Source: Bacillota bacterium (GTDB lineage: Bacteria; Bacillota; Bacilli; Paenibacillales; NBRC-103111). Taken from it: a stretch of DNA of 8,280 nt. The notes beneath the pieces are model-generated. The model was not told the DNA's origin. It saw only the letters and a program-made list of their open reading frames with translations, and did no database searches. Positions 1 to 6,830 of this stretch are shown here, one piece after another. The stretch lies in the NCBI GenBank assembly GCA_023391955.1, contig JAEWAA010000564.1, positions 1 to 8,280 of the forward strand, read 5' to 3'. The position numbers were made by a program, and so were the translations under genes. The stretch's first letter is position 1, and every line of letters begins with the position of its first letter.

Positions 1-1007
1 GTGTGGCAGCCAAGGACCTGAAGAAGATGGGGCTGCAGATCGTCTCCTTTACCATTAAGGATGTCCGCGACAAGCAAGGCTATCTGGATGCCCTGGGTAA
101 ACCCCGGATTGCCGCCGTTAAGCGGGATGCGGAGATTGCTGAAGCCGACGCTGTGCGGGATGCCCGGATTCAGAAGGCCAGGGCTGAGGAAGAGGGCAAA
201 AAGGCGGAGCTGCTCCGTGACACGAACATTGCCGAAGCGGAGAAGGAGCGGGAGCTGAAGGTTGCCGCCTTTAAGAGAGACCAGGATACAGCCAAGGCGG
301 AAGCGGATCAGGCCTACTACATTCAGGAAGCTAAGGCCAAGCAGATCGCGGTAGAAGAGCAGATGAAGGTTGAGCTGGTCCGCAAGGAGCGGGAAATCGA
401 CCTGCAGCAAAAGGAAATTCTCGTCCGCGAGAAGCAGTATGATGCGGAAGTGAAGAAGAAGGCCGACGCCGACAGATATTCCGTCGAACAGGCCGCTGAA
501 GCTGACCGGACCAAGCGGATGCGTGAGGCGGATGCCCTCCAATACCGCATCGAGGCTGAGGCCAAGGCCAACGCGGAGCAGAAGAGGTTGGAGGGTCTGG
601 CCATGGCGGATGCGGAGCGGGCCAAGGGTACCGCCGAGGCCGAGGTTATCCGCCTGCGGGGTCTTGCCGAAGCCGAAGCCAAGGAAAAGCTGGCGGATGC
701 CTTCCAGAAGTTCGGCGAAGCCGCCGTGCTGGATATTGTCGTGAAGATGCTGCCGGAGCTGGCGGGCAAGATAGCCGATCCGATCCGTTCCATCGACCAG
801 CTGACCGTGGTGGATACGGGGAAGGGAGAAGGCGCCGCGCGGGTGAGCAACTACGTCACCGAGCTCATGGCCACAGCCCCCAAGATGCTGAAGGAAGTAT
901 CGGGGCTTGACCTGAACCAGCTGATCCAGGGGCTGACAGATAAAAAAGGCACTCAACCAGCGGTAAAACCCGTACCGGTCCAAGAATATCCCGTAGCCGG
1001 GGAATAA
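1..1007 (+). CDS. floT: Flotillin (FloT/YuaG type), 5'-truncated by the window edge
   Basis: Flotillins are membrane-bound scaffold proteins (SPFH/band 7 family) that form functional membrane microdomains and affect membrane fluidity, signalling and secretion. About 334 residues are visible. They begin in the end of the SPFH domain (KMGLQIVSFTIKDVRD, very like Bacillus subtilis FloT) and continue into the long Ala/Glu/Lys-rich coiled coil with the EAEVIRLRGLAEAEAKEKL stretch typical of flotillins. A C-terminal block follows (AVLDIVVKMLPELAGKIADP, then TVVDTGKGEG). FloT is about 510 residues, so roughly one third, including the N-terminal membrane hairpin, lies upstream of the window. The GTG at position 3 is an internal valine, not a start. 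The gene ends at TAA 1005-1007 and converges on the next gene. In Bacillus the upstream partner is usually the NfeD-like yuaF, which cannot be seen here. Family identity is very sure. Confidence 0.95.
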   Translation, partial: VAAKDLKKMGLQIVSFTIKDVRDKQGYLDALGKPRIAAVKRDAEIAEADAVRDARIQKARAEEEGKKAELLRDTNIAEAEKERELKVAAFKRDQDTAKAEADQAYYIQEAKAKQIAVEEQMKVELVRKEREIDLQQKEILVREKQYDAEVKKKADADRYSVEQAAEADRTKRMREADALQYRIEAEAKANAEQKRLEGLAMADAERAKGTAEAEVIRLRGLAEAEAKEKLADAFQKFGEAAVLDIVVKMLPELAGKIADPIRSIDQLTVVDTGKGEGAARVSNYVTELMATAPKMLKEVSGLDLNQLIQGLTDKKGTQPAVKPVPVQEYPVAGE

Positions 1008-1019
1008 CAGGCCGTTCTA

Positions 1020-1071
1020 AGCGTTCCGCCGGCTCTCCGTTCCCAGATAGGACGGAGGCCGGCGGAGCGCT
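1020..1071. terminator. Shared hairpin between convergent flotillin and SDR genes
   Basis: A long imperfect inverted repeat, with arms about 1020-1040 and 1052-1071 and an 11-base loop, fills almost the whole gap between the two convergent stop codons. The arms (CCGCCGG against CCGGCGG as core) pair over about 20 bases with one bulge and one G-U pair. The right arm ends one base inside the stop of the minus-strand gene. The T-tracts are short on both sides (TTTATGCTTT on the plus strand), so intrinsic termination may be modest, but the position suits a bidirectional terminator. Confidence 0.65.
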
Positions 1072-1737
1072 TTATGCTTTGGCGGCAAGATCCGGAAGCT
1101 CTGCAGAAGGGTAAATCCGCAAACCGGACTCTCCCTGCCTGACCGCGCCTCTCATGGCAGCAGCTACTACATCCGCTTCAACGGGCTTGTATTTGCGGAA
1201 GGGGCCTGAATAAAGGAAAGGCATCACCCGGCTGATGGCGGCCGCGGCCTGCTCCCCCGGGCGGTTCTCCGTCCGTTGACCTAACAGCAGGGAGGGGCGG
1301 AGGATATACAGGGAGGGAAGACCTAGTTCTCCCAGCCTCTGCTCCATTTCCCCTTTGACCCGGGAATAAAAGAAGGGTGACTTAACGTCTGCGCCCAGGG
1401 AGGAAATAACCGCAAAGGCAGGGACGCCGGACTGTTTGGCCAACCGGGCGGCAGCCAGCGGATAATCCAGATCCACCCGGCGGAAGGCCTGCTGGCTTCC
1501 GGCGGTTTTGATGGTTGTCCCCAGGCAGCAGTAGACCACATCAGCATGGAAGACATGGCTGTATTCCTCCAGCCTGTCCAAATCGGCAATAACCTGCTCC
1601 ACTTCCGGGTGGGGTGTGGACAGCGGGCGCCGGACCAGCGCCGTCACTCTGCCATACTGCGGATCCTCTGCAAGCTGGCGCACCAGCTGGTTTCCCACCA
1701 TGCCGGTGGCGCCTAATACTACCGCATGTTTTTTCAT
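1072..1737 (-). CDS. Atypical short-chain dehydrogenase, CC3/TIP30-like NAD(P)-binding protein
   Basis: A 221-residue Rossmann-fold protein. The N-terminus carries the nucleotide-binding glycine motif GATGMVG (residues 9-15). Then come VYCCLGTT (about 68-75), a serine pair in VISSLGAD (about 110-117), the YSRVK motif with Tyr124 and Lys128 matching the SDR YxxxK pair, and RPSLLLG (about 147-153). This order and the length near 220 fit atypical SDRs of the CC3/HTATIP2-like group, often annotated as NAD(P)H-binding oxidoreductase or nucleoside-diphosphate-sugar epimerase-like protein. The substrate is unknown. It is probably cytoplasmic, as no signal peptide or membrane segment is seen. The ATG at 1737 is supported by GGAGGAGC at 1745-1752, seven bases upstream. 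The gene appears monocistronic, convergent with the flotillin and divergent from the kinase. Family assignment is strong; cofactor use is inferred from the motifs. Confidence 0.9.
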   Translation of the reverse strand: MKKHAVVLGATGMVGNQLVRQLAEDPQYGRVTALVRRPLSTPHPEVEQVIADLDRLEEYSHVFHADVVYCCLGTTIKTAGSQQAFRRVDLDYPLAAARLAKQSGVPAFAVISSLGADVKSPFFYSRVKGEMEQRLGELGLPSLYILRPSLLLGQRTENRPGEQAAAAISRVMPFLYSGPFRKYKPVEADVVAAAMRGAVRQGESGLRIYPSAELPDLAAKA

Positions 1738-2008
1738 TATTTTTGCTCCTCCGCGGAATGTTAGAAGTTGCTCCTGACGGTTTACATATCCTTATCATAT
1801 AACGATCCTATTACAAAATACATATGAAGAGACAGGCGGCACAACGCCCTTCCGTACATGAAATCGTCCTGCCGGGGGAAAACCAACGGGGTAAAGGGAT
1901 AATTTCGTTACACTTAAAAATGTCATATCCAGCACAAGCATTTTCAGGTATGATAGGGGCAGAAAGACATAATTCTACAAAATTCTGCCTAAAAAAGGGA
2001 CTGTGGAA
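1738..2008. other. Divergent intergenic region (SDR / histidine kinase)
   Basis: This 271-base gap must hold promoters for both divergent genes, but none is strong. For the minus strand the best -10 is TATGAT (1794-1799, read on the minus strand) with no good -35. For the plus strand TATGAT at 1949-1954 or CATAAT at 1968-1973 could serve as -10, again with weak -35 boxes, so an alternative sigma factor or activator is possible. A hairpin with arms GGCAGAA (1958-1964) and TTCTGCC (1983-1989) lies just upstream of the kinase ribosome binding site. Short open frames here lack ribosome binding sites and were not called as genes. Confidence 0.4.
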
Positions 2009-3868
2009 ATGAAAAAAGGGCAACCACTCCTATTGATTCTTGTAAGCCTGATCGTTTTGTCCATAATCGCCCCGTTAGCTATGCAACTTAATGACGAAAA
2101 CCAGACTTCTGCTCCCTGCCATTCGGAGGAGACTCCCGGTTCCACCCGCCGCCTGACGGATTGGGAATATGCCTGGAGTGAGTATACCGCTTCTCAGAAG
2201 TTTGCAAACATACCTGATTACGGCTGGGAGAAAACCGACCGTCTCATTAATCCTCCCGGACGGGAGGGCAGGGAGATTCTCTGGCTGCGTACAAGGCTGC
2301 CCCAGGATGCCGGCTATGACCCGACCCTGCTGGTGCAGGCCAGCCAGCTGTTCGAGGTATACCTGGACGGGGAGCTGCTGTTTCGCCATGGGCGTATAAA
2401 GGGAGCCCATCCCCTGTACATCGGCACGCCGCCCAGAATGATTGCCTTGCCGGATGATGCCCGGGGCAAGCTGCTGACCATCCGGATTTATTCCAACAGC
2501 AAGGATATCGGATTCCTGCAGAAGCCCAAGGTGGCCTCTGGCGCGGACATGATTCTGAGCTTTATCAAAAAACAGGGCATCCGCCTGATACTGGGCAGCT
2601 TTTATCTGATGATCGGCGTTATTTCCTGCCTGGCGGGACTCCGGATCCGTCAGAGCTATCTGTTTTCCTTCGCCGGCTTTGCCGGGTCCTTCGGGCTGTA
2701 TACCTTGTCCCGGACTATGCTGGTCCTCACCCTGGTGGATTCTCCTGAATTCTGGATGGTCTTCGAGCTGGCTTTCCTGGTGCTGTCCATGGCCTCGGTT
2801 CTGGCATTCACGGAGCAGCTGTTCCCGGATTCGGGCAAGCTTAAGCTCCAGTTAAGCAAAGTCCATCTTTTCATCGGCGCCATCGGAATCCCGTTTGTGG
2901 CCCTTCATTTGGTACGGGGCGCCATTTTTCTGTTATTTTATCAGCTTCTGCTGCTGGTGAGCATCATCATTACCGTGATCCGGATCGGCCGGATTGCCTG
3001 GAAGAAGGATAAGGACGCCGGACAAGTGCTGGCGGGGCTGGCGGTATTCTGCGCCTTCGGTGCCGGGGATATTATCAGGCAGATGCTGATGCTGGACAAC
3101 CCGCTTCCCGAATTTTCCTATTGGGGCGGACTGGCCTTTTTGACAAGTCTGATCGTGGTCATTCTGCGGAGAATCCACAACATCCTGTTCCGCTTATCCA
3201 ATACGGAGAAGCTGTCTGTAGCCGGCCAAATGGCCGCGGGTGTGGTGCACGAAATCCGCAACCCGGTAACAGTGATTTCCGGATATCTTCAGCTGATGAA
3301 AAAGGGATCTCAGATTAATCATGCGCCGATGATCGATCTCATGCTGGGCGAGGTGAACCGGATCAATCTGCTGGTCAACGAGTTCCTGTTTTTGGCCCGG
3401 CCGTCCGGACCCAAGTTTGCTCTGAAATCCATTTGCGGCATCGTTGGCGACAATCTGCGTTTGTTCGAAGCCCAGGCCACCGGAGCCGGAGTGGAGCTGG
3501 AATTCCGATGCCCTCCCAATTTGCCGCTGATTTCCTGCGATGAGAACCAGATCAAGCAGGTCTTGGTCAATGTGATCAAAAATGGTCTGGAGGCTATGCC
3601 TGACGGAGGCAAGCTTACCGTTATCGTGGAAAGCACCCAGCCGTATATCCGCATCCGGATTACGGATACAGGCTGCGGCATCGAAAGCCAGGATCTGAAG
3701 ATGATCGGGGAGCCGTTTTTTACCACCAAGGAAAGCGGCAACGGGCTGGGGATTATGATCTGCCGCCAGATCGTGGACAACCACAAGGGAAGGTTCAACA
3801 TTGAAAGTGAACCCGGGCAGGGGACAACGGTCGAAATAATTCTTCCCTTTGATCCACAAACCACTTGA
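2009..3868 (+). CDS. Membrane sensor histidine kinase with 7TMR-DISM-like input
   Basis: A 619-residue sensor kinase that should autophosphorylate on His and pass phosphate to a response regulator not encoded nearby. An N-terminal hydrophobic segment (7-27) precedes an extracytoplasmic region of about 160 residues (LWLRTRLP, FEVYLDGELLFRHG) resembling the jelly-roll sensor of 7TMR-DISM proteins. About seven hydrophobic helices follow between 190 and 388. The cytoplasmic part has a HisKA helix with H414 in GVVHEIRNPV, then HATPase_c: N-box NVIKNGLEAM (521-530), G1 DTGCGI (553-558), F-box PFFTTK (569-574) and G2 GNGLG (577-581). This pattern resembles NtrB-like and sporulation (KinB-like) kinases. 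The ATG at 2009 is preferred because AAAGGGA lies eight bases upstream; the in-frame GTG at 2003 would sit only two bases from it. The stop codon overlaps the -35 box of the next gene. The signal and partner are unknown; a role in the Spo0A phosphorelay is only a guess. Confidence 0.92.
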   Translation: MKKGQPLLLILVSLIVLSIIAPLAMQLNDENQTSAPCHSEETPGSTRRLTDWEYAWSEYTASQKFANIPDYGWEKTDRLINPPGREGREILWLRTRLPQDAGYDPTLLVQASQLFEVYLDGELLFRHGRIKGAHPLYIGTPPRMIALPDDARGKLLTIRIYSNSKDIGFLQKPKVASGADMILSFIKKQGIRLILGSFYLMIGVISCLAGLRIRQSYLFSFAGFAGSFGLYTLSRTMLVLTLVDSPEFWMVFELAFLVLSMASVLAFTEQLFPDSGKLKLQLSKVHLFIGAIGIPFVALHLVRGAIFLLFYQLLLLVSIIITVIRIGRIAWKKDKDAGQVLAGLAVFCAFGAGDIIRQMLMLDNPLPEFSYWGGLAFLTSLIVVILRRIHNILFRLSNTEKLSVAGQMAAGVVHEIRNPVTVISGYLQLMKKGSQINHAPMIDLMLGEVNRINLLVNEFLFLARPSGPKFALKSICGIVGDNLRLFEAQATGAGVELEFRCPPNLPLISCDENQIKQVLVNVIKNGLEAMPDGGKLTVIVESTQPYIRIRITDTGCGIESQDLKMIGEPFFTTKESGNGLGIMICRQIVDNHKGRFNIESEPGQGTTVEIILPFDPQTT

Positions 3869-3893
3869 TTTCACCGGGCAATGTGCATATAAT
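3865..3893 (+). promoter_or_regulatory. Sigma-A promoter of the TetR-family gene
   Basis: TTGATT (3865-3870) and a perfect TATAAT (3888-3893) are separated by exactly 17 bases. The predicted start near 3900 leaves a leader of about 55 bases ahead of a strong ribosome binding site (GAGAGGAGGAGAG, 3935-3947). The -35 box overlaps the TGA stop of the histidine kinase, so the promoter is embedded at the end of that gene. Confidence 0.75.
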
Positions 3894-3933
3894 GAAAATG
3901 ACCAATTGACCATATTTGAATTTCAGTCATTTT
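3893..3933 (+). promoter_or_regulatory. Putative TetR-family operator, site 1 (autoregulation)
   Basis: The block TGACCAATTGACCATAT (3899-3915) is followed eight bases later by CAGTCA (3924-3929). Both blocks recur upstream of yhgE (site 2) and nowhere else that I noticed. Outer arms TGAC (3899-3902) and GTCA (3926-3929), extended by A and T runs on either side, form an inverted repeat. The site begins at the predicted transcription start, where a bound repressor would block initiation or early elongation. Binding by the adjacent regulator is inference. Confidence 0.6.
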
Positions 3934-3954
3934 TGAGAGGAGGAGAGAAGCGCA

Positions 3955-4530
3955 ATGGCGGCTGACCGCAAGAAGTGGATTCTTGAGGCTGCATCCAAAT
4001 CCTTCGCCCTGTTCGGTTATAAGGCTACGACGATGGAGCAGGTGGCGAAGATCGCGGGGGTCGGCAAGGGCACCATTTATACGTTTTTTTCCACAAAGGA
4101 AGAGCTGTTCGACGCCATTATGACCGATGTCATCCAGGAAATGAAGCGGATTGCCGACAAGGTGATCCAAGAGGAGCTCACCTTCATCAAGAAGCTGGAG
4201 CGTGTGCTGGAGGAGTTCTACAGGTTCCGCAGCAACCATGAGCTGTTGATCCGGCTCTCCCACGAAATCAGCGAGATGGGAACCGCCAAGGCCCAGGAAG
4301 GGATGAAGTCCCTGGAAGGAGCCATTCTCGGGTTTCTGGAGAAGAACGTGAGAACCGCCATGGAGCAGGGGGAGATCAGGTTCTGTGATCCGCAGGTTGC
4401 CGCATTCGTCATCCTGAAGATGTATGTATCTTTTGTGTATGATTGGGACCGGACCCACGGGCCGTTGACCAAGGATCAGATTTCGGAGTTTTTTCACGTG
4501 TATTTGTTTGAAGGATTGGCCGTCCGATAG
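3955..4530 (+). CDS. yhgD: TetR/AcrR-family transcriptional regulator (YhgD-like)
   Basis: A 191-residue one-component repressor-type protein. The N-terminal helix-turn-helix domain is typical of TetR: ILEAASKSFALFGYKATTM, then EQVAKIAGVGKGTIYTFFSTKEELF (DNA-binding helices roughly residues 26-46). The remaining about 130 residues form the variable helical ligand-binding and dimerisation domain. The ATG at 3955 is preceded by AGGAGGAGAG at suitable distance. It lies directly upstream of a YhgE/Pip gene, the same order as yhgD-yhgE in Bacillus subtilis, which supports the name. Near-identical sequence elements at its own start site and inside the yhgE promoter suggest that it represses both and is released by an unknown ligand. 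TetR membership is certain; the orthology name is likely; target and ligand are inferred or unknown. Confidence 0.88.
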   Translation: MAADRKKWILEAASKSFALFGYKATTMEQVAKIAGVGKGTIYTFFSTKEELFDAIMTDVIQEMKRIADKVIQEELTFIKKLERVLEEFYRFRSNHELLIRLSHEISEMGTAKAQEGMKSLEGAILGFLEKNVRTAMEQGEIRFCDPQVAAFVILKMYVSFVYDWDRTHGPLTKDQISEFFHVYLFEGLAVR

Positions 4531-4568
4531 GGACTGTTTAAAACAGCCCATAAAACGGCTTTATTTTT
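4530..4568 (+). terminator. Weak terminator or attenuator between yhgD and yhgE
   Basis: Stem AAAcAGCC (4541-4548) pairs with GGCTTT (4557-4562), with one bulged C, and is followed by ATTTTT. This is a plausible weak intrinsic terminator after the regulator gene. A second, mutually exclusive hairpin pairs GGG-CTGTT (4530-4538, A bulge) with AACAG-CCC (4542-4549). The yhgE promoter follows within ten bases, so any read-through would add to yhgE expression. Confidence 0.4.
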
Positions 4569-4573
4569 CGGCC

Positions 4574-4606
4574 TAAATTGACCAATTGAACATATCAGTC
4601 AATTAT
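4574..4606 (+). promoter_or_regulatory. yhgE promoter with putative TetR operator, site 2
   Basis: TTGACC (4578-4583, -35) and AATTAT (4601-4606, -10) are spaced by 17 bases. The spacer is occupied by the shared element: TGACCAATTGAACATAT (4579-4595, 16 of 17 identical to site 1) followed at once by CAGTCA (4596-4601). Outer arms AATTGAC (4576-4582) and GTCAATT (4598-4604) form a perfect 7-base inverted repeat. A repressor bound here would cover both promoter boxes. The promoter assignment is moderate; the shared element is directly visible. Confidence 0.65.
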
Positions 4607-4638
4607 AGAAAAAGAGAGATTCATAAGGAGTGAACCAT

Positions 4639-6666
4639 ATGAGCAAAAGCTTCCGCCAGTTCTCCCACGAGCTGGTTTCGATTGTAAAAGACAAGAAGGT
4701 TCTGATTTCGGTGAGCGCTGTTGCGCTGGTACCGCTGCTGTACAGCTTCATGTTCCTGTGGACCTTCTGGGACCCCTACGCCAAGATGGATGTGCTTCCC
4801 GTTGCCGTGGTGAATATGGATAAAGGCGCAGCCTTCGAGGGCAAGCAGCTGTCCGTCGGAGACCAGTTTGTGGAGAAGCTGAAGACCAATCCGGCCTTCG
4901 GATGGGATTTCATTTCCCAGGGTGAGGCGGAGAAGGGATTGAAGGAGCATAAGTATTACATGGCCATCGAAATCCCTGAGGATTTCTCACAAAGGGCCAC
5001 TGAGGTGCTGGGTGCCGATCCGCAGCCTGCCACCTTCCGCTACATCCCCAATGAAAGCAGCAACTTCCTGGCCGCCCAAATCGGCAAAACCGCCGTGGAG
5101 CGCATTAAGGGTGAGCTGTCTGCCGAATTAACCAAAACGTACACCGAAACCTTGTTTGCCAGCGTAGGCAAATTGTCCGAAGGATTGGCCCAGGCTGCCG
5201 ATGGCGCCTCCAAGCTGTCCGCCGGTACCGGCAGTGTCGTAACCGGTCTGGAGCAGCTGGATGAGGGATTGGTCAAATTGACCGCCGGCACCCAGCCGCT
5301 GGAAACCGGAGCTGTGCAATTGTATACCGGCGCTACCAAGCTGAACGACGGTTTGGCCCAGCTGCAAAAAGGTGCAACTGCAGTAAGCGGCGGGCTGGAG
5401 CAGCTGTCTAACGGCCATCAGGCCATTGTGCAGGGCGCAGCCCAATCTGAGGAAGGCGCCGCCAAGCTGAACGGCGGGCTGGCCGCATCCTCCGCCGGTC
5501 TGGATCAATTGAAAACCGGCGCTGACGGCTTGGCTGCCGGCCTGGAGCAGTTGGCTGCCGCCATGCCGCAGCTGGCCGAAAATCCGTCCTTCGCCAAGCT
5601 GGTGGAGGCGGGCAAACAAGTAGCCGCGGGTACGGATTCCGCCGCAACGGCCCAGAAACAACTGGCTGCCGGCGCCGCTCAGCTGGCTGAAGGGCAGAAG
5701 ACCCTGCACGGCGGCATTGTCGCCTTCGACGCCAAGCTCAATGAAGCGGCCGCAGGCAGCAAGTCCGTGGCCGACGGCGCAAGCCAGCTGGTGCCCGGAA
5801 GCGCCCAGCTGAAGGCCGGTTTGGCCCAGATTGAGAATGGCATCGGCCAATTGGCCAACGGTACGGTTCAATTGACCGACGGCTCGAAGAAGCTGACCGA
5901 CGGTGCACAAACGGTAGCCGGCGGCACAGGTGAGCTTTCGGGCAAGCTGAAGGATGCTTCGGTGCAAACCTCGTCCATCAACGGCAACGACAAGCTGTAC
6001 GCCGCTTTCTCCCAGCCGGTGGCATTTGAGGAGCAAAAGATGGCGGAGGTGCCCAATTACGGCACCGGCTTTGCCCCGTATTTCATGAGCCTGGGCCTGT
6101 TCGTCGGTGCGCTGCTTTTGACGATCGTCTTCCCGGTGAAGGACCCTGCTGTCCGTCCCCGTTCCGGCGCCAGCTGGTACTTCGGTAAACTGGGCACCAT
6201 GCTGTTCATCGGTTTGATTCAAGCGCTGGTGATGGCCGTTGTGATCAAATGGGGCTTGGGTCTGACGCTCCAGAATATGCCGCTGTACTTTGTGCTTACG
6301 GTGCTGACCAGCTGGACCTTTATGATCATGATCCAGATGCTGGTGTCCATGTTCGCCAACCCCGGCCGGTTCGTGGCTATCGTTATTCTGATTCTCCAGC
6401 TGACCACCTGCGCGGGTACGTTCCCGGTTGAGCTGATTCCCGGACCGCTGCAAGTGATTAACAAGTGGCTGCCGATGACTTATTCCGTACAAGGCTACAA
6501 GGCCGTGATCTCCAGCGGTGAAATGAGCGACTTCAACCAAGCCGCCCTGCTGCTGGGAATCTTTATGGTCGTGATGGTTGCCATTACGCTAACCTACTAC
6601 ATCATTCATTTCCGCAAACAGCAATCCGCTCCTTCCACCCAGATGGAGGATGCCGTTGCGCTGTAA
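4639..6666 (+). CDS. yhgE: YhgE/Pip-family membrane protein with heptad-glycine repeats
   Basis: A 675-residue membrane protein. One N-terminal transmembrane helix (about 21-43) is followed by a conserved extracytoplasmic segment (DVLPVAVVNMDKG, then GWDFISQGEAEKGLKEHKYYMAIEIPEDFS), typical of YhgE/Pip and ABC-2-like permeases. A long Gly/Ala/Leu/Gln-rich repeat region (about 176-435) comes next, and then five C-terminal helices (about 479-500, 517-541, 548-573, 577-597 and 635-658). Relatives include lactococcal phage infection protein Pip and the type VII secretion proteins YueB/EsaA, several of which are phage receptors. The transport or secretion role of YhgE itself is unsettled. It is slightly shorter than Bacillus YhgE (about 775). 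ATG 4639 is chosen over the in-frame GTG 4630 because ATAAGGAG (4623-4630) then sits eight bases upstream. It is probably repressed by the upstream TetR protein and ends at a strong terminator. Confidence 0.92.
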   Translation: MSKSFRQFSHELVSIVKDKKVLISVSAVALVPLLYSFMFLWTFWDPYAKMDVLPVAVVNMDKGAAFEGKQLSVGDQFVEKLKTNPAFGWDFISQGEAEKGLKEHKYYMAIEIPEDFSQRATEVLGADPQPATFRYIPNESSNFLAAQIGKTAVERIKGELSAELTKTYTETLFASVGKLSEGLAQAADGASKLSAGTGSVVTGLEQLDEGLVKLTAGTQPLETGAVQLYTGATKLNDGLAQLQKGATAVSGGLEQLSNGHQAIVQGAAQSEEGAAKLNGGLAASSAGLDQLKTGADGLAAGLEQLAAAMPQLAENPSFAKLVEAGKQVAAGTDSAATAQKQLAAGAAQLAEGQKTLHGGIVAFDAKLNEAAAGSKSVADGASQLVPGSAQLKAGLAQIENGIGQLANGTVQLTDGSKKLTDGAQTVAGGTGELSGKLKDASVQTSSINGNDKLYAAFSQPVAFEEQKMAEVPNYGTGFAPYFMSLGLFVGALLLTIVFPVKDPAVRPRSGASWYFGKLGTMLFIGLIQALVMAVVIKWGLGLTLQNMPLYFVLTVLTSWTFMIMIQMLVSMFANPGRFVAIVILILQLTTCAGTFPVELIPGPLQVINKWLPMTYSVQGYKAVISSGEMSDFNQAALLLGIFMVVMVAITLTYYIIHFRKQQSAPSTQMEDAVAL

Positions 6667-6688
6667 GCCTCATGTAACGCGCACATCG

Positions 6689-6729
6689 AAAAAGCCCGCC
6701 GGGACGTTTGGTCCTGGCGGGCTTTTTTT
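6689..6729 (+). terminator. Strong rho-independent terminator of yhgE
   Basis: AAAAAGCCCGCC (6689-6700) pairs perfectly with GGCGGGCTTTTT (6716-6727). The stem continues inward through GGGAC/GTCCT (6701-6705 and 6711-6715, one G-U) to a five-base loop, and the right arm runs into seven T residues (6723-6729). The A-run on the left could also serve minus-strand transcripts. It lies 22 bases after the yhgE stop codon. Confidence 0.95.
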
Positions 6730-6830
6730 GGGTGGCAGTAAGCGGGAGGCGGGGGCGTGTTTCCGTGTGACGGAGCGCCTCCGGTGGCTGCGGACTGCTG
6801 CATGTTGGACCGTGCAGCCGGGTGCTGCGG

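Noticed and set aside
323..850. Minus-strand open frame opposite the flotillin
   Set aside because: Its Ser/Ala/Arg-rich composition is the antisense of the Glu/Ala/Lys coiled coil. There is no domain and no promoter context.
1824..2012. Small plus-strand gene of 62 codons ahead of the kinase
   Set aside because: There is no ribosome binding site before its ATG. It overlaps the kinase start and the likely promoter and hairpin region, and it shows no recognisable motif.
3194..3913. Minus-strand open frame opposite the kinase catalytic domain
   Set aside because: It is antisense to HisKA/HATPase_c with unmistakable motifs, so coding on the other strand is not supported.
5128..6540. Open frame of 470 codons on the minus strand opposite yhgE
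   Set aside because: It lies entirely antisense to a clearly homologous gene. Its Gln/Leu/Gly-rich product mirrors the heptad repeats of yhgE, and it has no recognisable domain. It is a by-product of codon bias.
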